Assembly: GCF_910592395.1 (NCBI RefSeq)
Contig: NC_088309.1
Span: 10,294,501 to 10,358,500 of the forward strand
Direction of reading: 5' to 3'
Origin: Lineus longissimus
Lineage: Eukaryota > Nemertea > Pilidiophora > Heteronemertea > Lineidae
DNA: 64,000 bases
Shown: piece after piece, positions 45,426 through 58,664 of the stretch
Layout: each line of letters opens with the position of its first letter
Numbering within the stretch: position 1 is the first letter of the stretch
Notes under the pieces: generated by a model
What the model saw: the letters and a program-made list of their open reading frames with translations, nothing else
Databases searched by the model: none
What the model was told of the DNA's origin: nothing
Translations under genes and position numbers: made by a program

Positions 45426-46501
45426 AAATATGGGTACCCAACATTTTTGTGTTCTTTCACGCCAAATTCTACTTTAAAGCATAATGACAATTACCTAATA
45501 CTATTCTCCTATATTCATATACACTTTCACTAACATTGCATTGGCGATATTTCATGAAGGACAGTGATTTTCGACGTTTTAGAGTGACCTAATTGAAGAC
45601 AAACCTAAAGCAAGCAGGTCAAGGTCAATTTTCTTTCGGCTGGGTATAAAATGTAAAATAAATATTTGTTGTAGGTTATGTGGCATTCCCAAAGGCTGTT
45701 TCTAGGTTCCTGCGCTATTCTCAAACAAAAATACCAGTTTGTTAAAGTAATCTTAATCAGGGTCTTCTAATGAACTAAATATTACTGAAATAGTTTGCAC
45801 TGTAAGTCTTCAATTGAGATTTGTTTTTAGGGGCACTTTCCCATTTCGCCTACAAGTGTTCCATATTTTCTAAACTCCCACCTTTTCAGAAGCTCAGCAT
45901 TTTTGGCAAATCTGCATTCTATTTTGCGCGCTAAGTTCAACTCCGACTGGAAATAACTGGTAATTTCATAACAGTTTGCTTCCTTTGATAAAGTACTACT
46001 AGCATATCTAAAGAACATTGAAATGTATAATCGAATTCAGTAGAAAACTGCCCCACTTGCATTTATCATTTTGGTTTTCTGTTTGTTTTGATAGAAAAAC
46101 ATGAAAAACAACCGCAAAAGTAACAGAATAAAACTAGGCCTATAAACTAAAGCTAAAAATTAGAAAAGCCAGCCAAGCCACCTCCTTTTGTCGTTGGCCT
46201 AACCTGTGATACTAGGCTTAGTGCTGCACTTGCAAGCACAACACTCGTCGACAGCATTCTTTTTTTGACTGGCGTCTTGTCTCTCGCCGAGACGAAGTCG
46301 GAAGTGAGCAACCATCGGACTGTCACAGTCAGATCAAGCGGGAAACTACACGATAAATGTATGTTTGGGCGCGAAAACCAGCGTAAGTGGTTGCCCGTCC
46401 TGGTTTGCAGTGATGAGAATCAATTTTAAATTTTACCTTTGCCAAATATAATTGACATAGGCCTACTGCAAGTGAATATTTGCCATCTTCCAGAAACACC
46501 A
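45426..46501. other. Upstream region of the MPHOSPH9-like gene
   Basis: No coding segment is supported. A 5' non-coding exon could end shortly before 46439, because the frame of exon 1 is open back to that point. The segment near 46230-46330 is the least AT-rich part and could be the shared promoter. Confidence 0.35.
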
Positions 46502-49500
46502 ATGGAGTCTGAAGTCTTTCCCCAAGATCCGTCCCCTCCAGATCTGGTTCCAGCTGATGAAAACTGCAATGTGACCCTGAAATCTGGTGATGGTAACATA
46601 GATGATGACACAACTGAGAATGAGTTCGATGTCCAAGACAATATGGAGATGGTGATTGGAAATTCCCAAAATAACAACACTAATGGTGGGACAGAAATTT
46701 GTACCATATCAAGTATGGGAAAAGCAGAACTGTCAGAAAAGGACATGAAAGAAAGTGATGAAACTAAAACATTTGAGATGAAATCGGACGTGTCTGATGT
46801 TGTTGTTGATATCGACGATGCAATCAGTGAAAATTCTAATCATAATATTCAAGATTTCAAACCAGGTGAAGTAACAAATGATGAGGGAACGTCTTCTGGA
46901 GAATATAATGATTTTTGTGGAGAGTACGGAGAGGCTGTGGCTGATGGGTATGGATTTGGTGAAAATGCCAATCTGCCGCAATCATTTGTGATGCCACTTG
47001 ACCCTACTCTTGGAGAATATGGTGAAGATAGTGGTTCTGATTTCATGACCGAGGCTACTCAGCCTGAACCTTTGCCATTTGAAACCAACAAACCAGAGAG
47101 AGAGGATGGTTGCGGCCAAGAAAGTGATGGGAATGTTCATCTTGATGACCTTGTTGTCCAAAGTTTAGCAGGATCCGTCGCAATGAATGGTATCGATGGG
47201 ATATTTTATGATAATGAGGCGACCAATGGTGAAGGCATGTCATATGTCCTAGATGGAGAGCTTGCCTCTGCAGAAATTGATCATGGTTATGGAGAGATTG
47301 CTTCTGAAAGTGTCCATATATACAGAGATTTTGGGTCCTCAGAAACCAGCCACACATTTGGTGATGTTGCATCTGCAGAAAGTGACCACACATACTGCAA
47401 CATTGCATCCTCAGAAAATGACCATACGTTCACAGGTCTTGTGTCCGCAAAAGGTGACCACACATACAGAGATCTTACTTCACCAGACATGCCAGAAAGT
47501 GATCACACATACAACCAAATGCCTACTATAACTGCCAGGGGTATTTATGGAGAGACTGGTGAACTGTTGGGCTTCTCCAATATGGATGCTGGTGAAAGTC
47601 CGGCCACTGGTTCAGATCTGACTGAGGACATCGACGCGCCATGCGGCCGAGGCCTCGTAACTGGTTCTGATGACTCGCCAGGTAAACCATACAGTTGTGA
47701 CCCAATGAATGTTGTCTGTGACCAGCTGTTAGAAATACAGGTGAGAAACTTAGTTTTTTAAAAGTTGTGGTGGGAGTAGTTTCCTACATGTACAAGTATA
47801 GTGGTGTTGCAGCACTGATATGGATAGACGAAACCAGATCTGTGTGAACAGGCACATTGTGTATTCGTATTATGGATTGAGGCCATGTGTAGTCTACTGA
47901 AGTACTTTTACAAATACATGTAAATTTCATTCAGGTGTCGAGTACCAATTCCACAATAATTGATGCAGCATAAAAATGCATAGGCTTACATTCCATGAGT
48001 CCGGTTGTTCTGATTTTGGGGCTAGAAAATGGTGTATCTGAACATGTACCTGTATATTTGTTGACTTCTCTGCTCCAGCTCCAAGATGATCAGACTGTCC
48101 CCACTGTTGTTGAGACTGGTCCCCTCGATGATAGCGTGAGCAGCCAGAATGATGACGCCTCCCTGATGCAGCAGCTTCACGATGCACTAGAAGATGACAG
48201 GATGGTTGATATGAAGAGGGTGATAGAGAGGATGGATCCTGACATCAGGCGTGATGAGGTAGGAGTTGGAAATTGGATCCTTTTTTAAGGAATGATCGAA
48301 TACTGTGAGATAGTAGAGACACCTGATTGTCACTTTGCAAACCATAACTTGGCCCACTTGATCCTGCCTACTTGATAGTCTCCCTTTAAGGTCTCTGGTG
48401 TAGGGTTGGAAAAGGATAACCAAGTAATGAATTTGACTTCCCTTGCAGGCGAGCTGGCTACGTTTGTATGATGTGTTGGAGAAGCACCACCAGGATCAGC
48501 TGATGTACCAGTGCCAGCAGCATGATCGTCGTGTTAACCAGATCAAGAGCCAGATTAACAGTGAAATTAATCTCCAGCAGGACAGCCTTGAGCGTAGGCT
48601 GGCCACTCACAAGAGGGCTCTAAAAAAAGCGGACCTTGTTTGTAAGTATTTTTGAGTAGTGGTGTGTTGCGGTTAAGTGCTGAATGATATTGAACAAATA
48701 GTTTAATAACAGTGCGGTGTAATTTGAACAGGCCAGTTACAATTTTGCACACATTAAATCAGGATGCTGTCTGTTGGATGTATCATGTTGTATAGATATG
48801 AAACAAAATTCTATGACCCCGACCACAGTATGACTGTAACTTGTAGGCCAAGGTTATTTTAGAAAAAAAAATTCTTAGACATCATATTTCAATGTTTTAT
48901 TTAACTCACTGAATGATGTCTTGTGAACTAGGTACTTATCTTATACCTTTTGTTCTTCACAGCCTCAAAGACGAGCTTTGAGTCTCCAACGAGACATTCG
49001 AGTATTGGCCAACTCTCTCCATCCAAACTTGCCACACCTACTCTTGACAAGTATGAGGCAAAAGTGTCTCCTTCCCATCATCCCATCCCTGAGGAGCTGG
49101 TGGAGACCATCGTCCCAGAGACCAAGCAGAGAGAGGGCCTGTATGGTACAGATGCTGTCACTTCGCAGCTGCCTGAAGACTTTGGCCAGGATGACCTTCA
49201 GCGTGGTAAGTACTAAAGCCATTGATACTGGTGTATGCTTTCCTGCAATTGTAGACAGTCTCCAGTACATTCGAATCCAGGGAAAAGATCAAACTTCATA
49301 GTGTTACTAAAGCTATTCTACATTACTTTCTGGGTAAACTTGATTGGACATGTTGTCTGTATCATAATTTTTATCCAATGTGGTTCATGGATTAGAATAG
49401 ATTTCTAAGTGAAAGGTAAAAGTGACATGTTACATGTGCATGTTTACCCTTTGAAGGGATGTTTACCAACTCCTTCTATGCCTTGATTGAGTCTGAGCAT

Positions 49501-52500
49501 GAGGCATGGACTGGTAGCTGGATAAGTTCCCTGAAGGCAAAATGAAATCATCCATGTTTTCCTCTCAAGGGTTTTCCGTTCATTCATGCATGTGCTACTG
49601 TTGTTTTTCTAGATGAACGCCAGAAACAGAAAAAGGACCTCCTCTCCCGCTTTGATCTTGAGACGCCCGTCATGAAGGCCCTAAGCTTCCCACTCTACTC
49701 TCAGTTGGGTGCGAAAGATTCTGGATATCAGTCGCCGAGGACTCGGTCAATCTTTAAGAAAACTGGGACTCGTTTGTCTGATGCTTCTGACTTTGTCAGT
49801 CCCCCTTTGATGCATTCCAAGCGGACCAGTCTTGAGGCCGAACGAAGCAAATCAAGTCAAGGTTTCTATGAACCAGGTGTGTACATTTTCACTGCACTTC
49901 TGAGTGATTATGTACATGAATTGTCTTCTAACCTGCAAAAATAAAATATTAAAGTCAAGAAATCATTCATTTGACTGGTCAATGTATTAGAATTTTATCA
50001 ATAGTGTCTACCCTCCTGCTGACCATTTTTGTTGTTGTCTTCTTTTCAGCACTAGCAGAGATAACCAAACAGTGGGGACCAGTGACAGGCCAGGAGAGTC
50101 TAGTATACCGTGCCACATTTCAGGATGACGTTCATGCTAGTCATGCTGATCATGCTAATAAAGATGACTTCTATGATCTCCCTGAGAAAATAAAGCTTAT
50201 ATTGGAGGGGAAAAAGGTACATGGGAGCATGCTGTTTTGGTTAAACTTTTGATTCCGCTTGGCAAGTCGGTCAGAAACTATCAACATTCGGAAGTCACTG
50301 TTATCATTTCAACAGTCTATTTTCAGCATTTTGTCAAAGTGCTTTGTCCCTAATGTTCATTATTCTTGTTACTTCAGAGCAAGGAAATGTCCCTTCCAAG
50401 CCAGTCTGATCTTAAAGCTTACTTACTTGATGAAAACATGCCTGCCGATCCGTCCAGTCCTCGGGAAGCCATGCACGAAGAATCTGCTATGAACACAACC
50501 TTCACTATCTCAGAAAGTGAAGAAGATCATCCACATGCATTCCAGCCTGGTGAAAAATCTAATGAGGTGTCGCCGAAATCTCCACATCTGACAAACTTTG
50601 ATTCTCCGTTTGGTCCAACTGATGCCGAGTTGGCTGAAATGGAGGGTTTTCTACCCGGACGGTTCAGTTCAAGTCCTGACCGTGACCACAGGACACCACC
50701 AAAGTCTGGTGGACAGGAGGCAGTCGCTGACCGCAGCCATCTGAGTACATTCTCTATGCTGAAAGACAACAGCCAGTCTCCAGGCATAGCCGACTGCAGT
50801 CTCCGTGAGGAGTTGGAAGGCGGTGAAGAGGCAGTGGCAGAGACCAGTCATATCAGTGGTTTTAAGCTTGACGGGATGGATATGTATGAACCCAAGGTGC
50901 AAGCACTGGAGGGAGATATTACTGTCTCATCTAGGTAGGTCAATAATGTTGTCTTTTATGCATAGCAAAACTTAAGAAGAAAAACTTTGTCCTTTGGTAA
51001 TGGTGACTAGTTTTCTGTGGATTGTGTTTGGTGCCAGTTGTGACCTGAGCAGTGCTCTCCACTGCCCATTTTGTTCACGTGGGTCACCATGCATTTAAAC
51101 TCATTTCAAATCAGGTTTTGATTATTGTTGCAGCGTGCGGATGTGTCATTTCCTTCAAGAGTGCTGTAGTGGCCTTGAGAACAAAGTGGATACGCTACAA
51201 AGGTCAGTTTCTCCATTATATTCATTGTTTCTTGGCAACGAATCTGATCTTGATTCAATTCCTGACCCATTCTTGCATGTGGAAGTTGACAGAACTTGCC
51301 GACTCAACTGCATTTTCCTTTTTGTTTCAGGGATAACCATGAGAAGCAGAGACAGATCTGGCAGTATGAACACAAAGTGGTAAGTGAATGAGGATGATCT
51401 TCTTATAGACTCGATTGAGCAAGATATAAACAACCGCCACCACAAGTTGTCGTAATCTAGGAGATGGAATTTGATTAGTGATTCTATGTTCGTATCCCCC
51501 GGAGCAAGGGTCTATCCTTATTGGGAAAGGCAGGTTGGCAGTCCATCTAATCAAAGAGCCAAGCCTGGAAAGCTGTCCTAATGGTTCCTGACAACAATGG
51601 CCCAGGCTCTGAACACTCAAATTTTGTCGGGAAAAATATCTGAATATCTTTGATTGTATAATTTCAGGATACTTTGGAGCGGAAATTCAACCTTTCTGAA
51701 ATCCAGCGCAGGACTCTCGAATCTCTCGTTGAAAAGTTAAACAAGCACATAAAAGAGAAAGATGAAGAAGTGCACATGCTTCAGAACGACAACCGAAGAA
51801 TGGCTAATTCCTTGGAGGTCTCTCAGCGTGTGTTTGATGACTTTGAGCAAATGTCTAGAGAGAAGCGTGCACTACAGTCTCAGGTCAACAACGTTGAAAG
51901 TGCACTGTTTACTGCTCAATCTGACATGACGGGATTGGTGAGGTGAGTACAGTGCAGAGTTGGACTAATTCTCTGTGGTAATTTGAAGAAATGTGAGGAT
52001 GTGAAAAGTAATCCCTGTATAGGCTTGCTTAGTCCCCCCCCCCCCCCCCCGTAAACATGTATAGGGTAAATTTGTTCATGCATGATTGAATACATGTGTG
52101 TTGAATATCAGTAGAAGACTCGGTCTGAAGTTGAACTTCGACTTAAATTATGTCAATTATTTATGATTTTGTTACAGGCAAATCAGCAAGTTAGAGTTGG
52201 AAAACAAGAGGTTGACCAGGGAGTTTGACACAGTCAGGAGGAATTCTCAGTCCTCGGGGTAAGTATCAATATTTTAGATACAAATGTGTGTGCTGCTGTA
52301 GTTTTTTCTGGTGCTAATGACTTTCCAGCATAAATTTAGTCTCAATAGGTAGCACTGTACCTATCTTGGGGAAAGATGGTAACTAGCTGTGGTTCTTGTC
52401 AAATTCTTGGGGCATTTTCTCCAATGGCTTTCCCTATTCTTAACGATCTTATCTTCAGATCATCGTCGCGAATATTTGGAAGTGTGTACGAAACTAATGA

Positions 52501-54919
52501 ACCAACGGCAATACCAGCTGCCTCGCATCCCGTGCTGCCAATTGTGAAAACCACTGATGTGCATATGAGTTCGAGTGTTGGAGAAACAGAACGGTTTTAT
52601 CATAGCGTACTGGGTGGCTCATATAGAAGGTATCTATTCCGGGTTTTCTCTTTATAGTTTTCATAATTATAGACTTGATTGAATGATGTTGCCAACAGTC
52701 AAAGACACATAACTATTTGTTGGCTGTTGAAAAGTCACATTAAGTAATGATATGCAGAGAATTGAAAATTAAGGGTGGCCTTGAAAAGTTATTACATTTA
52801 TCAAGAGGTCTCTTCAGTGCATTATGGTTGGCCCTGGTGACACTCATGTAAGTTCTAATCATTGTTGCAGTGAATCATCACAGGTTCCATCCTCACAGAG
52901 ATCTCCATCACCGCTCATCCAGGCCGATCACCAACTCCAGCGGCTAAGACTTGCAGCGGAAGCCCACCAAGCCTCAAGAACAAATGGTCGGGAATATGGC
53001 AGACACGATGCCAACCTCCTGGAAGTCACGAAAGAAGACAAAAGAAGCATCACTCCAACGAATAATGTGTCGCCACCCACTAACGACACCAGTGTCATCA
53101 ACGCACCTCATGTTAAACCAAAACGACGGATGTCTTTGGGGAGGTCTCCGAGGCGTAGTTTAGGAGCAGAGTTCGAGACGAGTAATCTTTTGGCACATTC
53201 TCGCTTATTTTTGCGGGAGAAGCATGAACGTGCTTTGGCCGGTATTGACAGTGATGAAATGGATGATTCGGGCTCTAGACACAGCCAAGGTAAGCTGCAG
53301 TCTCTAAAATGGTTTCCTTCGCACATCTCAAATATTAAATTTGTTGTACATAATTCCCAGAAGAACTTCAAAAATTAGATGTATAGAATCAAAGCTTTGC
53401 CTTAAAATTTGCTTCTGCTTGCAGAAAAGTATTGGTACCAGACCCGTGCATTGATTTAAACTAAGATTTTTTGCATGAGTTTGTATTTTAAAGGAAATAA
53501 TTTTTCTGTGCCGTGTTTATTTGATCCACTCTTTCGACCCATAATTGTGCATGAACATGTATCTGTTAAGTTTCATGACAAGATTTAATATGTGCTGGTG
53601 TGGAGTAACTGATCCAGAATCACATCAACATTACTCGATGACATGGTTATTCGCTCTTTTAATCAGATGGCACAAATGACTTGGATGAAACGTTGACGAA
53701 AGTGAAAAGTGGTGTTTATCGGTCAATACCAGAATACGAGAGACCATCCGGACCATCAGGAAAAGACGACAGACGATCTCTTCCATATGCCAGCAGTGAG
53801 GATTCCTTTGATGGCCATGAAAAACCTGCTTCCAGCAAATCTCAGGTAAAATCCTTCTTTCGCTTTTCCCATGTGATTGTATCCACACTTTCAGAGAAAG
53901 TTGGTGGTTATATTGTTTTTATCAGATCTGTCTGTACATCTGTCCGACCATCCATCCATCTGTCCGTCCGTATGTCATACCCATGGTGACCTCTCTATAT
54001 TCTGAATGAGGTAGTCCTTGAACAGAAGCCTCATGGTTAATAAACCTGTCGAGGACATGGAAATATCTTGATTAATTGTGAATTTCTTTGATTTACAGAA
54101 TGTGACGAAAAGTCTGTTTTCAAATTCTATCGAGGAAACTGTTCAACACATCTCCACTCTTGAAAAGCGATTTGACCAGTTGCAGATGGAAAAACGACAG
54201 GTGGGTGCAAAATTTATCATCACGCACTAAGCATTTTTTTTAAAAGCAATGATAATTTCCTTTGGCAGAATGCAGAAATGGTGACTTGTGACGTGTTTTA
54301 AACAGATGTTAACTTAGTTAAACTGATGAATTATCAGTTCAAGGGCTACACGTCATATATCAAAGTCTGCCTACTTGCCTGTACAACGTTTAGTCAGTGG
54401 TTGAAGAGTGTTTATGGCTTATCGCTTTGGGTTCATGTTGAAGACAAATCATTTATATCAACTAAACTAGACACTACAGCGTCGATTTTAAATAGGAACC
54501 CTTTCTTTAAGATCAGAACATTAATAAATAGATCTAATTCTTTCATGACTTCTCTACCCAGCTGGAGTCTGCACTCAGCCATGTTGGATCAAGAGGACCG
54601 AAAGCAATGACCGATCGAGTGAGTAACATATTCTTTTACGAAAGTGTTGAGTTTATCATTCTCGTTGTCAATCATCTCTTCTTCAACCTCAGATTCGTCA
54701 AACACCCCATTTGGAATTAAGAAATACCCTACTATAAAGGTTTTCATATAATACCACAAGATCACCAAAAGAATCAGTAGATCAAGCAGCGAATTTCGCC
54801 ATAAAAGCTTTTTATTTGTTCCTCTTTTCTTCTAGGAACGTCTCGAATCCGTCCTGGATAAAATCGACAAGGAATTGGCTTCAATACGTATGAACTTGAA
54901 GAAGTACAACGTGCTGTGA
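46502..54919 (+). CDS. MPHOSPH9: MPHOSPH9-like centrosomal coiled-coil protein, 17 exons, about 1442 aa
   Basis: Exons: 46502-47740, 48079-48258, 48449-48641, 48963-49205, 49613-49876, 50050-50216, 50378-50934, 51134-51202, 51331-51379, 51668-51942, 52178-52258, 52459-52629, 52871-53289, 53667-53845, 54099-54200, 54562-54618, 54836-54919; phases agree throughout. The N terminus is acidic and disordered with DHTY repeats. Coiled coils lie in exon 3 (QQHDRRVNQIKSQINSEI), exons 9-11 (EKLNKHIKEKDEEVHMLQND) and at the C terminus (LDKIDKELASIRMNLKKYNV). Ser/Pro-rich linkers (SPPLMHSKRTS, KRRMSLGRSPRRS) suggest kinase sites. The call rests on architecture, the C-terminal helix and the divergent MTRFR neighbour, as in human. 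In vertebrates MPHOSPH9 acts at the centriole distal end with CP110-CEP97. Another coiled-coil centrosomal family is possible. Confidence 0.6.
47265..47520 (+). repeat. Coding tandem repeat, DHTY units
   Basis: Within exon 1 of the MPHOSPH9-like gene, a 14-residue (42-bp) unit of the type ASAESDHTYxxI recurs six to seven times (DHGYGEIAS, SHTFGDVASAESDHTYCNIA, NDHTFTGLVS, GDHTYRDLTS, SDHTYNQM). Confidence 0.75.
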
Positions 54920-54954
54920 TCTGGACCAAACACTGTGACTGTCCTCCTGGGTAG

Positions 54955-54960
54955 AATAAA
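54955..54960 (+). terminator. Polyadenylation signal of the MPHOSPH9-like gene
   Basis: AATAAA lies 36 bases after the stop codon. A second AATAAA near 56550 could give a longer 3' UTR. Confidence 0.55.
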
Positions 54961-57489
54961 CTTGGCCAATGGAACAATAGGTTTTATCATATGACACATT
55001 GGAGCTTTTGTCAAATGTTAGGTTTCAAATGAAGGAGCCAGAAATGAAAGGCATAGAATCATACTGTAGGCTAAGTTAGTACCAGTGATGAGTTAACTCA
55101 ACCAAAAACTAAAGGAAATACTCCATGTTACTTAGCCTAGATATGGCTCTGTGCCCTTCACTTGACGCAAGTGGTTTTTGATACTGTATATGCCTTAGTG
55201 AATTCTCTTCATATCGTTTACAGTTAAAATTTGTTTAAAAGGGTAACTGATTCATTGCCAAATTCTGATTTTTGTGATGCATTTGATATTTGTCTTTGAG
55301 TTTGATACTGCCATTCGCGTTTACCAAAATGTCCTTGTTCACTCAGTTATTCTCGATGAAAGCAAATTTGTTGCAGTGGTCTGCGAAAGTGCTTTGCTCA
55401 ATCACATGTCTCATAAGTTGGTGCACTTTCAGACCAAATTGAATGCATATCAGTATTTCCACAATGCCTCTTTGTGGTGTTCTCCAGTCCACTCATTCGT
55501 TGTTATTTTTATTGTCACACCTGGCCATCTCTGCCAGTGGCATCCTCACAGTTTGTGAGATTAAGCTTTTAGAAGTTTGCATTTAGCCCCTTCTATTGTT
55601 TTCGCCCAGCATGGTGCAAAAACTGATAAGTTGGTATTCTATTCCTTAAACTTTGATTGAAAAAGAAAAGCCAGGCTCTCATTACACAGTTTGAGGGGAT
55701 TCACATTTCACGATATTGAGCTGTTTTATTGCTTACCAGTACTGTGTGGACAATCACTGAGTAACCTATGCATTTTGTTTGTGGGGAATCTGTCCAGGAC
55801 ATGGCCGTGACAGGAAACAATCAATCTTAAATTGTCTATTTTATGATAAAGTTATGAGCAAATTTGTCTGACAAGTATATCATGGATATGTTTCTTAATA
55901 GATACATGTTGGTTTCCTCTCGCAATCTTTCTATAGGGTGACATTTCTATAAACTGAAAAATGGGAGTGGCCAGTTTTATTTGTATTTTGATCACAAGTT
56001 GAAGGTTAAGTTTTAGTTAACAGTTGCACGGCGTTCATATTTTTGTTTTTGTTTAAAACTCGTTGCTCGGGAAACAAATTTTGGTGCTGTACACAACAGA
56101 GAAGTATTGCATCTATAGCCCAGTGAATTATCTTTTGAAATGCCTTGTAGTGGTACAGTTTCTTAATACTAGTAGTCGCTGTGGTCAACTGTACACTTGT
56201 ATTCTGGGAAGAAAGAGTCCATTGACTTTGTTATTTGTTTTGAAGGGGGAGCAAGTGCACATACTAATTTGGCAGAGATTGGGCATTACCAAGGGTGGAT
56301 GTTTTCCCGAATGTTAGAACTGACAACCTTTTATAACAGGGGATGGTCGGTGGACTCTTCTTTCCTTTAATATGTAATTAGAAGTATCCACAGTTGTAGT
56401 AATCTTGATAATATTTGTACATAATGATAGGATATTTTCAGATGAGATTTGAGGCAGGTCCTCGATATACTATTGTAAAGGCGATGATAAAACTCTGAGA
56501 GTTTGTAATTTGATGTTCAATATTAGATGGCTTAGTTGATTAGTTTGTTTAAAATAAAGCCAGAGATGGAGTCCAGATTTTTGTAATGTTAACTTGAAAT
56601 TCCTTGTAAGGCTCCACCCTGACCACACTTGAAGTGGTGCAACGAAGGAGCATGTTAAGTCAAGTGCCACTCTCGGCGAAATTGAGTTCTTGTTATATTA
56701 TGTCCAATCTTGTTCATCAGACTGCCCCCTGTTGACTGAAACTAGAATCATTGTACTATCAAGTGGCACCAGTCTTGAAATCTAAAAGACCAAGCCAAAA
56801 AATTCAAGATCACTTACAGCATGATCCTCTTCTACTGCTAAGTACAGCGCTTTATGTATTCGGATGACGTCATTGCTGCCAACTGCTTTGACAAGGTCCA
56901 ACCAATTAATGAAAACAGAAGTCTTACCTCGAATAGACCGCAATAGCTCTTGGGTCCTTGCAGCCACGCCCTCCTCAAGAACTAATAAAGACTTTGCTGG
57001 TGTGTGTAGGGTTAAAACATAAAGCATTTTGGGGGCAATTGGGTGAATATTACATTTTTATGGTGCTCTGAATCAATTTTTATCCTGTAGTTTGCTCATG
57101 ATAAAAGCCTACTAAATCTTCTTCAATTTCTTTCAGTTGATTAAGATGCAGAAATGAGCATGCAAGGTCTTAAATCTTGCTTCCATAAATGTCTGTGTCT
57201 GCTTTGTTTACAAAGTACATTGTCAATCACTATCATGATTGTGTCAAGGTGTACATGTCCATGTCAGCTTTGTATTGGGCTTAGAGACCAGGCAGATTCT
57301 GACTGAAAAAGAGATGTTTTCCTGGTTGAGAATTTGTACTGTATTTTCTCGGAAAAAAAGCTTGTCAGACATATTTATGTCTTTCACAAGTTTTGGATAC
57401 TCATTCTTTTTGTAAAAAAATATGTTAGAAACTATGCAGATTAAAAAAAAGGTTGTTAGTAAAGATTATTTCCTTGTTACTGTGTTGGC
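54961..57489. other. Intergenic or long 3' UTR
   Basis: No introns or known domains. A minus-strand frame at 56782-57027 encodes about 80 residues of protein-like composition (RTQELLRSIRGKTSVFINWL, then IHKALYLAVEEDHAV) that I could not assign. It may be an exon or a remnant. Confidence 0.35.
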
Positions 57490-58270
57490 TGTAGACTGTG
57501 CAAGGACGGTCTGGAGACAGTTTGACAGATTAAAAAAATGACAAGGACAGGTTTTGTAACCATCACAACCTGAGGACACTTTTTCGGCCCAGTGGAACAG
57601 CAAACGTTAACCCCTGATTTCCTCAGGATTTGTAGGATGACAGTTTTGAAGACACTTTATGACAGGCTGAGATTAGCCTTGGACTGATTGTGCAAGGACG
57701 GTTCTGTAGACTGTACTGTTGATGACTGAATCGGGGAGGGGATCAGAAGAGCTGAGACAGGTGGTACAAGGACAGGTTTGGAGAAAGTTTAAGACGGGAT
57801 CAAAGGCTAGATGGACGGGACAAGGAGGAGTTTGGGACGGGATAAAAAAACCTAAGACGGATGGTACAAGGATGAGTTGGGCGACAGTTTATGACAGGGT
57901 CAGAAAAGGCTAAGACGGACGGTAGAAGGACGGATTTGAAACAGTTTATGACAGGACCAGCAAAGGCCAAAACGGACGGAACAATGACGGGCCTGGAGAC
58001 AGTTGAGGAAGAGTTCAGAAAAGACTAAGACAATGACGGGTTTGGAGACAGTTTAGGATGGGACTAGAAAAGGCCAAGACGGACGGAATAATGACGAGAC
58101 AGTTTAGGACATGATCAGAAAAGACTAAGACGGAAGGTACAAGGACAAGGTTTTTTTAGACAGTTTGAGACGGGATCAGCAGAGGCGAAGATGGAGGGTA
58201 GAAGGACGGGCCTGGAGACAGTTTGAGAAAAATATAGGAAACGTTCAGGATAAGACGGGTGGTAGGACAG
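57490..58270. repeat. Diverged minisatellite, AAGACGGACGG / GGAGACAGTTT unit
   Basis: About ten irregular copies of a roughly 70-bp unit containing ACAAGGACGGGTTTGGAGACAGTTT, GACGGGATCAGAAAAGGC and TAAGACGGACGGTA. The copies vary in length and some are cut short. A C-run follows at 58298-58310. Confidence 0.75.
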
Positions 58271-58664
58271 ATAGCTTAAATCTGTGTTTCAGATAGACCC
58301 CCCCCCCCCCTTCCTCCTTTTGGTGCCACCATCACCAACAACAAATCAAAATAAGCAATTCTATTTTCGCACCTAGAGATTTTTTATCTGAACGCAAAAG
58401 AAAGGGGGGTAAATAATACAAAGTTATCTCTTCTTCAATGACGACACATCCTCACAAGAGCGAAATTATAATTGTCCCAGGAAAATTGGTGATTGTCCTT
58501 TGAATATTGCATTTGACAAGATAGAGAGTTCCTGTCAATACTCGCCATGGTCGTTACGAGAAAATTGTCCAGGTAGGATTGGCGAATGAGTCGCTTCGTA
58601 AATGTCCACAGTGAGAAAGAGGTTATGAACTGCAAGACATGCCTACTGGATAAACATTAACAGT

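Noticed and set aside
45023-45490. 155-codon minus-strand frame
   Set aside because: Its C-terminal half is translated foldback repeat (VVSLHG / SFRYMGG units) and its start lies in dispersed repeat DNA.
49971-50252. 93-codon plus-strand frame with a hydrophobic start
   Set aside because: It reads through the intron before exon 6 of the MPHOSPH9-like gene; the hydrophobic part is the pyrimidine-rich acceptor tract.
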